Of a DNA stretch of 64,000 nucleotides, positions 1 to 12,077 are shown one piece after another (within the stretch, counting starts at the first letter, position 1; each line of letters starts with the position of its first letter). Source of the stretch: Zingiber officinale (Eukaryota; Streptophyta; Magnoliopsida; Zingiberales; Zingiberaceae); NCBI RefSeq assembly GCF_018446385.1, contig NC_055996.1, positions 12,945,317-13,009,316 of the forward strand, in the 5' to 3' direction. The notes beneath the pieces were generated by a model. The model was not told where the DNA came from and searched no databases. It saw only the letters and a program-made list of their open reading frames with translations. A program made the position numbers and the translations under genes.

Positions 1-845
1 GTAAGATGGTTGGATGGCGTCAGGGGTGACCATGACTGCATTGACATCATACACATTGATGCATTTATTTCTTGTGATTGTGTTTGCTACATTTATTTGC
101 TGCATATTGGTTGAATGCCCATGCTTGACATGCATACAGGATTATGACACCCTCGGTCTGACGACCCTGTTAGCCTTGGACCAGGTCCTAGTTAGTACAA
201 TATTCTCCTGTTCATTTCATATTGCATTTACCTTTATTACGTCAGGAGACTGCACGCATGATTAGTGCTAGATGTTACTTCCTTACTATGTATATCAGTT
301 GTTACCCGCTGAGCGTTGGACTCACCCCCGCCTCCGTTATTATTGTCAGGTTGATACTGTCAGGAGAGAGTTCCAGTCGCTAGTCCCCTGCAGACCACGA
401 GGGCTTATTGATCTTTTGGTTTTCTTCTTTACTAGACTATGTTTCGAACTTGTTATGTTTTGGATACTTTAGATCTTGTATGGATTATTTACTTGTGGAT
501 GACTTTTATTTGGATTTGCTTTTACTACATGCCTGCCTAGATGGCAGAAGAGGTAAGTTGGTTTTATCGTCGGTTTTGAGCTTTATGAGTAGTTGAGTAG
601 GGTTATTTTCGAGTCATCGTACTACTGTTCAGTTTGATTGTTATTAAACTGTGTGGTTGTGTCAGCCAGAGGCTAAAATTTATATAAACTGCGTGGTTGT
701 CTGTGTTGTTGTATTTTTATTATTGCTATTATTCCAGCCGCATGTGGCTGAGGTATATGGTGATGTAGAAAGTTTCAGATTGTCCGCCGTACAGGGGACA
801 TGCTGCCGAAATTTCTTCGGACAGGGACTCCTCCGGGGCATGACA
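1..845 (+). repeat. Tekay 5' LTR, 3' portion only
   Basis: This stretch matches the end of the 3' LTR (about 30246-31092) nearly base for base with scattered substitutions. Both copies end in TGACA. In the left copy the terminus is followed 6 bp later by a primer-binding site, which fixes the LTR end at 845. Short open frames here are chance frames, as the same ones recur in the 3' LTR. Confidence 0.92.
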
Positions 846-851
846 ATTTAG

Positions 852-864
852 TAGTATCAGAGCC
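852..864 (+). promoter_or_regulatory. Primer-binding site of Tekay element (tRNA-iMet type)
   Basis: TAGTATCAGAGCC differs at one base from the usual plant initiator-Met primer-binding site TGGTATCAGAGCC and lies 6 bp after the LTR terminus. Two better matches lie downstream at 926-938 and 1008-1019. Confidence 0.85.
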
Positions 865-909
865 AAGTTTTACGATCTTTGTTTTCGTATTTTGGATATT
901 TGGGATAAC

Positions 910-1019
910 CTGATACCAATTGATATGGTATCAGAGCGCCAAAGTTTGGCGATACTTGTTTGATTTCCGTGTGTTGGATTTTTGAGATTTATCTGATACC
1001 AATTTATTGGTATCAGAGC
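910..1019 (+). repeat. Two extra primer-binding-site copies, each in a hairpin
   Basis: TGGTATCAGAGCG at 926-938 and TGGTATCAGAGC at 1008-1019 repeat the primer-binding site at a spacing of about 75-83 bp. Each is preceded by its reverse complement. Perfect 9-bp arms lie at 910-918/926-934 and perfect 11-bp arms at 993-1003/1006-1016. The flanking sequence (a gcc-aa-gtt-like stretch, then Ttttcgtattttggat/tttccgtgtgttggat) is also related, so this is an imperfect tandem repeat of the leader. Confidence 0.85.
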
Positions 1020-1301
1020 AGGGTGTGATACCTGCTTTTAGTATTCTGGATATATGTGCTAGCCCTAGTTTGCGAGTCAAACTGGGTAGTTATTTTTGGT
1101 TGCACGGGTTTTCCATTACGTATATGTTTTAGACTTTCGTTTTGGATTTATATGGATTTCCGGTGATTTTCTCGTTCGGAATTTTGAGGTCAAATTTGGG
1201 GACTGGACAGCGACGGAACATCTCCAGACAGCAATTAGGTATGATGTTATTTTGGTAATTGTTGATACTTGTAGTAATATCTGTGATATAATTTAACAGA
1301 T
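1020..1301 (+). other. Tekay leader (5' UTR), no gene seen
   Basis: Noncoding T/G-rich leader between the primer-binding-site repeats and the gag ATG at 1302. No conserved protein motif was seen. Confidence 0.6.
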
Positions 1302-3044
1302 ATGAGGAGATCTACACGTATTGCTGCGAGACGTGGTGCTGGACGACCACATACGAGGACCTCGGGATCTCTGGATATGCCACAGATGCCGACTATTGAT
1401 GAGTCTGTCAGTCAGGGACAGACTCAGGGTACTGCGGGCGCATCGGGCTCTCAGACCCCGATGGCTCCTTTAGAGGTACCTACCTCGGCTGTGCCGAGTG
1501 TACCTATCCCTACGGTATTTCCGGTACCACCAGGGGTACTACCGGCATACCCCGCACTTGCTCCGGTCCAGCCTACGGCGTACCCGGCACCACCGCCACC
1601 TGGACCCACCGTGTATCCGGCACCAGCAGCACCTGTGCCCCCAGTACATACAGTGTACCCAGCAGCACCTGCATCAGGGATACCGGCTGCTCCACATCCA
1701 GTACCATTACCTACTGTACCTCCAGTCGCGACCACCTATGTTCACCCTACAATGTCACCGACGGCATATGCTCCAGTTTACCCAGTAGCACCGGGAGTAT
1801 CTCCTCTGGTTTATGCAGCGGTACCACCTGTAGCATCAGCTCCAGTGGTTCCGCCAGTCCCGACAGCCGCTCCGACACACCTCACTGACATTGTTGCGAC
1901 ACTAGCCAGGATTCCAGCGTTGGCAGAGTCGATGAAGAGTCGATTTACACTCTTCCGAGGAGACCGTGATCCGAGTGTGGCCCTGTCTTGGATTGAGACT
2001 ATGGAGCAGACCTTCTTCTATATGGCTTGCTCCGAGTGGGAGAAAGCAGAGATGGCTGCTTTTCATTTACGGGACGCGGCCAACACCTGGTGGATTACTC
2101 AGCGTTCCATCATCGGCGAGCAGAATATCACGTGGGCCAGATTCAGAGAGGCTTTTGAGAGCCGTTTCTTTCCACGAGCTTATCAGATGGCTCGCCGGCA
2201 GGATTTTCTGAGTTTGCGACAGAACAACCGGTCGGTGACAGAGTATAATACAGAGTTTGACAGATTGGCCAGATTTTGTCCAGAGCTAGTTGCTGAGGAC
2301 AGTTCACGTATGCAGCAGTTCATTCAGGGGCTGGATGGACATTTGTAACTAAGACTTGCCGGTCTTGGTATCACATCTTATGCGGAGATGTTGGACAGAG
2401 CCCTCATTATTGAGTCAGCTCAGCAGAGAGTTTTTCCGGATAGGAAAAGAAAATAGCTGAGTCAGACATCTGGACAGATCCAGCAGTCACAGGCTACACC
2501 ACAGCAGAGCAGGCGCAGTCGGTCAGATCAGGGTACTTCTGGGGTATCTCGTAGGTCTCAGAAATCAGGGCAGTCTTCTTCAAGACGTTTCCAGTCTCCA
2601 CAGCAGAACCGGAAACAACCCACCAGCGACATTCCGTGTTTCAGATGTGGGTCCAGAGATCACATCACCACAGCCTATAGTATGGGACAGTCAATTTGCT
2701 TTTATTGCAAACTGCCTGGGCACCAGAGTCGAGATTGTCAGCTGGAGGCTCAGCAAACTTCTTCCGGAGTTACTACTCAAGGAGGACAACACAGTCAAGT
2801 AGGGGCTCGACGAGGAGGGCGGAGATTTTCACCCTCACATCGCCAGCAGGGGACAGCTTCCCCTTCAGCAGCTGCATTTGGCATGCTTGGAGAGGAGTAC
2901 CCCAGTACTCCTATAGTACCCCAGAGCTCCGTTCCGGGACCTCATTATCTGACACAGGGGCAGTATCAGTCGCAGCCCCAGCCACATGCTCAGTATCGGA
3001 CGCAGTCACAGCCATCGGTACAGTATCAGTCGTCACCCTTGTAG
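1302..3044 (+). pseudogene. gag: Tekay gag (capsid/nucleocapsid), with premature stops
   Basis: The ATG at 1302 opens a frame to a stop at 2346-2348. The same protein continues with a further stop near 2454 and then through the nucleocapsid to 3044. Residues 50-195 are a proline/alanine/tyrosine-rich low-complexity segment. From about residue 215 there is a Retrotrans_gag-type domain, seen in FRGDRDPSVALSWIETM and in the W-x-x-F-x-x-F-x-x-R-F-F pattern. Two zinc knuckles follow at about 2636-2740. The first has lost its last cysteine (a Tyr replaces it), while the second, CFYCKLPGHQSRDC, is complete. Gag would build the cytoplasmic particle that packages element RNA. Stops mean full-length Gag cannot be made. 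Confidence 0.85.
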
Positions 3045-3206
3045 ACTTCTCTGGCGTAGTATCCAGTACCACTTCAGTGGCAGGCTCTTGCCCAGACGCA
3101 GCAGTCGCAGGCAGCGTTACCACCTCTTGCTCCGCTAGAGACTGGGCGTATTCATGCGATGACCAGATAGGATGCGCAGCGAGCCGACGGATCCATTTTC
3201 CGCGGT

Positions 3207-3851
3207 ATGATTTCTATTTATGCCTTATCTGCAGATATATTGATAGATACTGGTAGCTCGCATTCTTTTATATCTCGTACTTTTATGCGGGAGATTGGTA
3301 GATTACCCACTTTCAGACAGCAACGATTGACTGTCTCTCTACCGTCTGGTGATACTTTGGGCGTCACCCAAGAGGTCAGAGGTTGCCCGTTAGATTTTGG
3401 CAACCTAATACTTACAGTGGATCTTTTAGTATTGGAAATGGTCGATTTTGATATTATACTTGGCATGGACTGTTTGTCAGCATATCATGCCACAGTTGAT
3501 TGCCAGACGAGGGTGGTCACATTCCGGCCTCCGAACCAACCCTCATGGGATTTCACTGGCATCAGAGACGACGGCATATCGATCATTTTGGCGATTCAGG
3601 CTCAGAAGCTGCTATCACATGGCTGTAAGGGTTTTCTGTTATCTTTGATTAGTACTGAGGACATCGGTAGTTTGCAGCTCTCCGACGTTCCGGTAGTCCG
3701 AGAGTATCCGGATGTATTCCCAGAGGAGTTACCAGGTTTGCCTCCCAGAAGGCAAGTCGAGTTCGCTATTGAGCTGATTCAGGGGACCGCACCAGCATCG
3801 AAAGCTCCTTATCGTATGGCACCAAAAGAGTTGAACGAACTGAAGGTTTAA
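3207..3851 (+). pseudogene. pol: Tekay aspartic protease and start of RT
   Basis: An open frame of about 214 residues. DTGSSHSFI near residue 14 is the retropepsin catalytic D-T/S-G motif, and an ILGMDCLS motif follows, as in gypsy proteases. YPDVFPEELPGLPP and the following residues mark the connection to RT. A stop at 3849-3851 interrupts the RT N-terminus, which continues in frame afterwards. The protease would mature the Gag-Pol polyprotein in the particle. The open frame starts without an upstream in-frame link to gag, so the original polyprotein is already broken. Confidence 0.82.
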
Positions 3852-4593
3852 CTCCAGGAGCTTTTGGATAGGAGATTTATTCGCCCTAGTGTTTCTCCAT
3901 AGGGTTCTCCGGTATTATTTGTCAAGAAAAAGGACGGCACTATGAGATTATGTATTGACTACAAAGTCATAAATAAATATCCTTTACCACGGATCGAGGA
4001 TTTGTTTGATCGGCTACAGGGTATTCTAAGATTGATCTGCGATCCGGATATCATCAGCCGAGACTCCGATATTCGGAAGACGCTTTCCGCACCTGATACG
4101 ATCATTATGAGTTTTTGGTGATGTCATTTGGCTTACCAATGCTCCAGTGTTTATGGACTTGATGAACCGTATCTTTCCGGAGTATCCGGATCAGTTTGTT
4201 ATCATTTTATTGATGACATATTGGTCTACTCACGATCCGAGGAGGAGCATGCACAAGATCTTCGATAGTCTTGGAGACTCTTAGACGACATCACCTGACG
4301 CGAAGTTCAGTTGTGGTTATCCTCATCGATTTTCTAGGACATGTGGTCTCGAGCAGGTATTTCAGAGACCCGAAGATCGAGGATGTCACCACTGGGAGCA
4401 CCAAATCGCGCCTGTGAGATCCGTAGTTTTCGGGACTAGCAGATATTACCGACGCTTTGTCGAGGGTTTCTCGCGGCTATGCCACCGACACGCCTTACCA
4501 GAAAGACGTGAAGTTCAAGTGGTCCGAGGATTGCGAGACCAGCTTCCAGGAGATTAGTGTCGACTCCGCTTTTGGTTTTACCTTCCGGAGAGG
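3852..4593 (+). pseudogene. pol: Tekay reverse transcriptase, heavily frameshifted
   Basis: Translation in alternating frames gives [14 protein letters not shown], the RT region with the KDG and R-x-C-x-D-Y motifs, at about 3922-3963. A stop at 3901-3903 precedes it. At 4192-4235 an F-I-D-D-I-L-V-Y-S-type catalytic box can be read across a single-base loss. Many small deletions remove the rest of the palm and thumb. The indels are dense and short, so either old decay or consensus error in a collapsed repeat could be responsible. Confidence 0.75.
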
Positions 4594-4980
4594 ATGGATT
4601 GTACTCTACACCGACGCCTCTTCGTGGTTTGGGTGCTGATGCAGCACGGCAGGGTAGTCTCCTATGCTTCTCGACAGTTGAAGGAGCATGAGAAGAACTA
4701 CCCAGTTTATGATCTGGAGTTAGCTGCCATCATCTTTGCTCTGAAGCTTTTGGCGGCATCATTTATACGGTATTACATTTGAGATTCTCACTGATCATAA
4801 GAGTCTCAAATATATTTTCACTCAGAAGGAGCTTAATCTCCGACAGAGGAGATGGATGGAGTTCCTGGAGGACTACGATTGTACCATTAGCTACCACCCA
4901 GGGAAAGCTAATGTGGTTGCCGATGCACTCAGCAGGAAGTCTAGAGCGACTTTGGATTGCCACTGAGTTTCAGTTACAGA
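4594..4980 (+). pseudogene. pol: Tekay RNase H domain, truncated by nested insertion
   Basis: LYTDAS, the [20 protein letters not shown] stretch and then [10 protein letters not shown] and ADALSRKSR are the gypsy RNase H signature order. Frameshifts separate them near 4630 and 4770. The domain would degrade the RNA strand during cDNA synthesis. The reading ends at about 4980, just before the first base of the Copia LTR at 4986. Confidence 0.82.
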
Positions 4981-4985
4981 CTTGG

Positions 4986-7535
4986 TGTTGGTTGCTACTC
5001 GGAAAACCTAGAGGTTCCACTGTACAAAAATTTTGTACAAAGGTCTGAACCTTTTCCTAGCTACCATGTGTTCTTTTAAATTAAATTTTGGATCGCCTGC
5101 GGAACTTAACACGTTTGATCCAAAACTTAATCTATTTGTTCTTTTAGGTTTTGACTTGGATCTCCTGCGGAACTTAACACGTTCGACCCAAATTACCTTA
5201 AGTTATTAATTCCATTAAATATTAATTTCTATAATTGGTTCCCAGTACTGACGTGGCGAGGCACATGGCCTTCTTGGATATGGGAGCAACCACCACCGAC
5301 TAGACAAAACCTTTTATAGAAATCTAATATTTAATTTCCTAAAATAACTTTAGGTTAACCAAAAAGAACAATCAAATCACAAGGAAAAGAAAAAACAAAA
5401 GAACACAACATCGAAAAACATATTCGAAATTCTAGAACGTAAGCCTCTTGTATTTGGTATTATTTCCATAAATAACTAGCATGATGCGGAAAGAAAAATT
5501 ACTAGTTATACCTTGTAGAAAAACCTCTTGATCTTCTACCGTATTCCTCTTCTAACCTCGGACGTTGTGTGGGCAACGATCTTCTGAGATGAGAAACCAC
5601 CAACCACCTTCTTCTCCTCCTAGCTAGGTTCGGCCACAAAGAAAGAAGCTTCACCAAGGACGAAGAATGAAACACCAACCAAGCTCCAAGGGATACAAGC
5701 TTTCTCCTTCTTCTTCTTCTTCTCCAAGTAGTATCCGGCCACCACAAGAACTCCAAGCAAGAGATAGGTTTCGACCACCACAAAAGAGGAAGAAAGGAAG
5801 AGGATGGCCGGTCACAATAATTTTCTTCAAGGATGAAGAATTTCGGCCACCACCAATGCTCCAAGGGATGCTAGAGATGAGACTTGCTTTCTCTCCTTCT
5901 TCTCCTTCCTTGATCCGGCCACAAACAAAAGCTCCACCAAGAAGATAGGTTTCGCCAACAAGAGGAGAAGAGAGAAAGGGAAGGGCCGCCACCACACCAA
6001 GGAAAAGAGGGAGAAAAATAATAGAGGTTGTCCCATGAAGGCACCTCAACCTCTTCTTTTATATTCCTTGGCCTAGGCAAATTAAGAAATTTAATTACAA
6101 AATTTCCTTATGCCATGTAAAGAAAAATTTTTTAATTAAAACAATTTTCTTCTTTTAAAAACAATGGCCGACCACTTTAAAAAAACAAAACAAGGAGAGT
6201 TTTAATTAATTAAAACTTCCTAATTTGTCTCCGTAAATTTTATAAAAAATTTCTCCAATAATTTTTATCCCTTTTATGATTGGTTTATAAAAGAAATTTC
6301 TATAATTTTAATTTTTCAACATGTGAATAATTTATAAAGAAGAGAAATAAAATATCCTTTCTAATCTACAAATAAGGAAAGAGATTTAATCTCTTTCTTT
6401 AATCTTTGTAGAGACTTATAAAAGAGATATTTTAATTTTTAATCTCTTCAATAAATTATATCTTTCACATAAGAAAATTTTAAAATTAAAATTCTTTAAA
6501 ATTAGGGTCGGCCACCTAAGCTTGGGTTCAAGCTAGGCCGCCACCCTGAATGGTTTGGCCGCCCCTAGCTTGATCCACAAGCTAGCTTGGCCTATAACAT
6601 GGGTATGAAGGTGGGTATAGGTGGGTATAGTACTCTATAAATAAGAGGCTACGATAGGGACCGAGAGGAGGAATTGGTTTTGTCTCCCGATAAAATTAAT
6701 CCCCCGAACACAACTTAATTTTATCAATAATAATTCATTCCACTAGAGAACTATTATTGAACTACCGCACAATCCCAAATTACATTTTGGGCTCCTTCTT
6801 ATTATGAGCGTGTTAGTCTCCCTGTGTTTAAGATATCGAATGTCCACTAATTAAGTGAGTTACTGACAACTCATTTAATTAATATCTAAGTCCAAGAGTA
6901 GTACCACTCAACCTTATTATCATGTCGGACTAAGTCCACCTGCAGGGTTTAACATGACAATCCTTATGAGCTCCTCTTGAGGACATTATCAACCTAGTAT
7001 TTCTAGGACACAGTTTCCTTCTATAATCAACAACACACACTATAAGTGATATCATTTCCCAACTTATCGGGCTTATTGATTTATCGAACTAAATCTCACA
7101 CATTGATAAATTAAAGAAATAAATATCAAATATATGTGCTTGTTATTATATTAGGATTAAGAGCACACACTTCCATAATAACCGAGGTCTTTGTTTCTTT
7201 ATAAAGCCAGTATAAAAGAAACGACCTCAAATGGTCCTACTCAATACACTCTGAGTGTACTAGTGTAATTATATAGTCAAGATTAACTAATACCTAATTA
7301 CACTATGACCTTTCAATGGTTTGTTTCTTTCCATCATGGTCGTGAGCTACTGTTTATAATTTATAAGGTATTGATAACATGATCTTCTGTGTGTGACACC
7401 ACACACCATGTCATCTACAATATAAATTAATTGAACAACTACATTTATCATAAATATAGACATTTGACCAATGTGATTCTTATTTCTAGATAAATGTTTA
7501 TACCAAAAGCTAGGCTTTTAGTATACACTCTAACA
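4986..7535 (-). repeat. Copia LTR A (3' LTR in element orientation)
   Basis: The boundaries are TGTTGG at 4986 and CTAACA at 7535 as read on the + strand. On the minus strand the LTR reads TGTTAGAG...CCAACA. It is bordered on the left by Tekay sequence (flank CTTGG) and on the right by the polypurine tract. Length is 2550 bp. It shares many variants with LTR C and fewer with LTR B. No gene is seen inside; the open frames are chance frames that recur in the other LTRs. Confidence 0.9.
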
Positions 7536-7545
7536 ATCTCCCACT
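7536..7545 (-). promoter_or_regulatory. Polypurine tract of Copia unit A
   Basis: AGTGGGAGAT on the minus strand, directly abutting the LTR. The same tract follows LTR B (14638-14647) and LTR C (21701-21710). Confidence 0.8.
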
Positions 7546-10500
7546 TATACTAAAAGACTAAGCTGCTATATCTGCTACCATACATCTGATTCCTAATCCT
7601 TCAACATGCCCATCAAAAGCTCTTGCCTTAAGGACCTCAGTGGAAGGATCAATAGGTCATCACCTGATGCAATCTAGGCGGCAACAACTTTTCCTCGTTT
7701 ATACGATTTCTCGTATTGGGTGGTACTATTGTGTTTACTTGCCTTATAGACTTATGATTTCTTCGAGTTTGCTACTGCACCAACATTATTGTAATAATCT
7801 TTGGACAAACCAGAAATCATATCTAAGTCTATCTTGAGGTTATTGAGTCATACAGCTTTTAATGGCTACCTCAGAGGCTTGCCATATACTAAGCTTCTAT
7901 GGTGGAGTCCAGAAAAACACCTATGTTGGTGCAGTGAGCACCAGATGATCGAACCTGAGTTTTGATTATGGCAAAGGGCTCAAAGTTAAGTGGTGGTGTT
8001 ATCTAACAAAGTTCATGGAGCTTGCAGGAAAGTCCTAAGTGATACTTAGGCAAAAGTCCTAATTGCGGAGGCAGGTGAAAACCCTGGGGTGGTAACCCTA
8101 GGTCATAGGGGTGGTAACCCTATGCGAGTCTTGGCAGGTCGATGGCTTCAGCAAAGTCCTAGGGGTGGTAACCTAGGTGGAAAGTCCCGGTGTCGCGAAC
8201 TAGTGGACTAGCCGGAAGCGGATGTCCAGCAGAAATCCGAACGAGTGTCGAGTAAAAGTCCAATCGATCCGGAGGAACTGGCAACATGTAAATCTCCCGA
8301 GTGGAGTAGGTGAGGTCTAGAGGGAACAATAGGCGTCGGTCGACCTAGGGTTTCCTGCTGGAAACCCGAAGTCAGACTGAGACTGTTAAATACTTCATTT
8401 ATAATATTTATTGTATTATGTGCTAAACTTTGGCTGCAGTAGTGTTTGGGACTAACGATCTTGCAGTGCAAAGGAGCAACTTAAAGCCTCCGATGAATAA
8501 GTGTCCAAGGCGCCCATGGAGCTTGGGCGCCTCGATGCAAGGTCGAGTCGGTCATGAGAAGTCGCTCAAGCGCCTTGATGAACAAGTGGAAGGCGCCTTG
8601 AATGAAGGCGCCTGGTGAATGGAAGGCGCCTTGAGTCCGAGATAAGATTCGACCACCGCTTCATCTCCGGCCGACTGCTTCAAGGCGCCTTGGTGAACAA
8701 ATAGAAGGCGCCTTGAACACCCTTTATAAGGGGTTTCGACCAGCAGCTCGACAACAACTTCCAAGCGATCTTTCGCTACAAGTCTCGAGACGATCCCAAG
8801 TGTCATTTAGACACCGGAGAGTTCAAATCTTCAGATTACGATATTGTCGTCGGTATAACTGTACTTTTTTCATTATACTTAACTGTAATACTTGTACTCT
8901 TGTCGAGCTTATAGTTGTTGCCCACGGAAAGCGATCAAGGATCGCGGGCCTTCGAGTAGGAGTCGTCACAGGCTCCGAACGAAGTAAATTCTCTTGTCTT
9001 TCTGTGTGTTTGTTTACTTTCCGCTGCGTTACTTCTCCGATAGTTTTTACGATTCCGATAATAGAACGATTTTAGCCACGAGCGCTATTCACCCCCCCCC
9101 CCCCTCTAGCGCATCTCGATCCAACAACCTATGCTTATCACTCTTTCATAGTTATGACTTTACCTCCTAAAGTAAACACAAAACCCCGAGGTTGACTTAT
9201 TATTGTCCCTATCCGATTGGAAGTCAAAATCCATGCAACCCACAGGGACCAAATTAACTGGCTTGTAAGCTAGCATATAATCTCTAGTTCCTCTAAGGTA
9301 CTTTAATATATGCTTTACTGCAGTTCAATGTCCTTGTCTAGGGTTACTTTGATATCTGCTAACTATGCCCTTGGCAAAACAGATTTCTGATCTCGTGCAT
9401 AGCATACATTAGGTTGTCTAACTGCCGAAGCATAAAGAACTGCCTACATGTCCTCAATCTCCTTTGATGTCATCGGAGACATCTCTTTAGATAAAGACAC
9501 TCCATGCTTAAAAGGTAAGAAACCTTTCTAGGAGTTTTGCATGCTTAAAATGAGCAAGGATTTTTCCGATGTATCAAGCTTGAGATAAGTAAAATATATT
9601 TTTTTCTTGCGATCCCTTATTACTTTGATCTCAAGAATATATACATTCTCCCAAGTCCTTTATATCGAATTGTTTGGACAACCATACCCTTACTTTCGAC
9701 AACATTTTGATATTGTTTCCAACTACCAAAAATGTTATCTCACGATAGTACAAGAAATACCACCACGCCCATCACACCTTTTGTATACACAAGACTTATC
9801 CGTTACTAAATCCATAGATCCGGATTACTTTGATAAACCGGATGTTCCAAGACCTTGAAGCTTTGCCTCAGTCCATAGATCGATTGAGCTTGCACACAAG
9901 ATGCTCTTAGCCTTTGCAATGAACCCTTCGGCTACTTTATATGGATGTTTTCTTCAAGACTTCCATTAAGGAATCTTCTTGACATCCTCTTGCCAAATAG
10001 ATAAAAGAACCGGATAGACTTAAGCATGATTACCAGTGAAAAGTTTCCTTTTCATCAAGCCTTGCTTTGAAAGTTACTACCTTCCTGCTCCCTCTTTCCT
10101 ATTATAGACCTTTTTACACCCAACGGCTTTTACACCATTTGGTGATTCTACAAAATTCCAGATTTTATTAGAATACATATATTCTAATTCTTTTATTCAT
10201 TACTCTTTGCCAAGATACTGCATCTTTATCTTGGAGTGCTTCATCATATGACCGGAGATCAGGTTCATGTCCTCCAGGGATCGAGTCCAAAAACTCTCCC
10301 AAAACATGAACCTATTTAGTTAGGTTGCATAACAACCCTCCCACTACAACAAGACACTTTCTGTAATTGTGTATCAATTTGTGATACGTGTTGCAGTTTT
10401 CTTGTGGTATCTCATCTTGTACAGTTGGTACTAGGTTAGACATGTCCTTTATTATTTCCTTAAGAACAAATTTACTTATGAGCACGTGGTTCATTATATA

Positions 10501-12077
10501 GTCATTTTCTAAAAATCAGCCATTGATGCTAACAATGACCTTCTGATTTTTAAGACTATAAACCTACTTTTGTTTATCTAGGATAACTTACAAACAAGTG
10601 AACTCCTATCCAACTTATCATTATCTCTCTTGTGCTAGATTACCCGAATCCTAATATGCTTCAAAATAGGCTTACGCCTATTCAGCAATTCTATATGAGT
10701 AGAGAGTTATGACTTGGAAGGAACTATGTTTACTTTCATTTTCAGAGTTTATCCTTAAAACAAATTTGGTAATTTTCTGAATAACTCATCATCTATCTAA
10801 TTATTCCATAAGAGTTCTTTACCTTCTTTCTACTACACATTCTGTTGGGGTGTACCAGATGCAGTTAGTTAGGATTGAAATCCAACTTCTGATAAGTGAC
10901 TCCTAAAATCTCTCAAGAGGTACTTGCCACTACGATCTTCCATAGTGACTTTTTACTTTATTCCTCCGCATCAACCTTGTACTCTTTGAACTAATCAAAG
11001 TACTTAGTCTTGCGGTACATTAAGTAAATTTATTTGTATCTTGAATAGTTGTCTATAAATTAGACAAAATATTCAATACTACCTCTTGTCTGGATAGTCA
11101 TAGGATCACACAAATTAGAATGAACCGATTTCAACATATCTTTGACTCCATACCCCTTGGACTTAAAAGCTTCTTGGTTATTTTTCTTCCAAGTAAGACT
11201 CGCAGGTTGGAAAGATTTCCACTACCAATGAACCCCAAACATTCATCAGCTACCAATGAATCCTACTCAAGTATAACCTAGCTTTAGATGCCAAAGATAT
11301 AATTGGTTCATTTCCGAAGGTTGCTTTCTCTTAAAATTAGAAGATGTGTTACTAATTTCCATTTGTTGCATCGTGGGAGTTATTGGATTATAAATTGTCA
11401 ACCATCATACCAGAATAGATAACTTTCCTATTTTTCTTGATAACAACTTTGTTATCAAAATAGACACAATATCTATAATAGTTTAGAAACTGAAATCAGG
11501 TTCTTTCTAAACTTGGTACGTAAAGACAATTACTTAAAATCCATATTTTATTCTTATCATAAGATAAACATCTCCCACTGCAACAACTTTTACAGTAGTG
11601 CCCATGTGGACGGTGATTTACCTTTCATTTAGTTGTCGGGTTTCCTGGAACCCTGCAATGAATTGCAGACATGATTAATGGCATCTTGTATCTACACTCC
11701 AGGTTCTGGTAGATAACACCACTAGACATGTTTCAACTAATGAATTAAATACACCTAAATTGTTCTTAGTTCTAAGAAGACAGTCTACCTTAATGTCCAA
11801 GTCCTATTTCCAATCATTACAATTGGGACTACTAAGTCTTTTTCTATAGTATGACTACTAGGGATTGACAAACATCCTAAGAATCACAAAAATATTTGGT
11901 CAAGATCAACTCCTTAAAATCTCCATGAATTTTGTGTATACAAAATCGAAGAGGAGATTTTATTCATTAATTTTATTATCTCGTCAACTTTACTTTATGA
12001 TGAATAAAATTAATAGTTAATCTGTCTTTGATCAAATATTTGGTCAAAACTCTTTGAATGTAAAATAACATTGATTC
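7546..12077 (-). pseudogene. Copia internal region A (decayed gag-pol), truncated
   Basis: Minus-strand pol remnants in the order RNase H, RT, integrase as one moves right, all in broken frames. It matches internal region C closely, including the solo LTR at 7924-9126. It differs from region B throughout. It stops after TTGATTC at 12077, immediately at the first base of LTR B. Regions B and C continue past this point without interruption, so the gag end, primer-binding site and 5' LTR of this unit are missing. Confidence 0.8.
7924..9126. repeat. Solo LTR inserted in Copia region A, TSD ACCTA
   Basis: The insert begins TGTTGG and ends CCAACA and is flanked by the 5-bp direct repeat ACCTA (7919-7923 and 9127-9131). 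Region B has the uninterrupted site at about 15010-15017. Length is 1203 bp. A TATA-like CTTTATAAGG lies at about 8722 and a poly-C run near 9090. At 8500-8720 there is an array of GGCGCC palindromes. The family is not named here; it looks like a Copia LTR, and a related reversed fragment occurs at about 47470-47780. Confidence 0.88.

Noticed and set aside
1451..1735. Minus-strand open frame rich in Gly, Thr and Val
   Set aside because: It is the antisense of the proline-rich part of Tekay gag and has no independent support.
5502..6080. Several overlapping frames on both strands in LTR A (also at 12619-13035, 19772-20180 and 52180-52428)
   Set aside because: They lie in equivalent places of LTRs A, B, C and D, shift frame between copies and are driven by TTCTTCTTC low complexity.
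9087..9102. Poly-C run (also at about 23322-23334) as a possible regulatory site
   Set aside because: A homopolymer inside a solo LTR, and its length is probably unreliable in sequencing.
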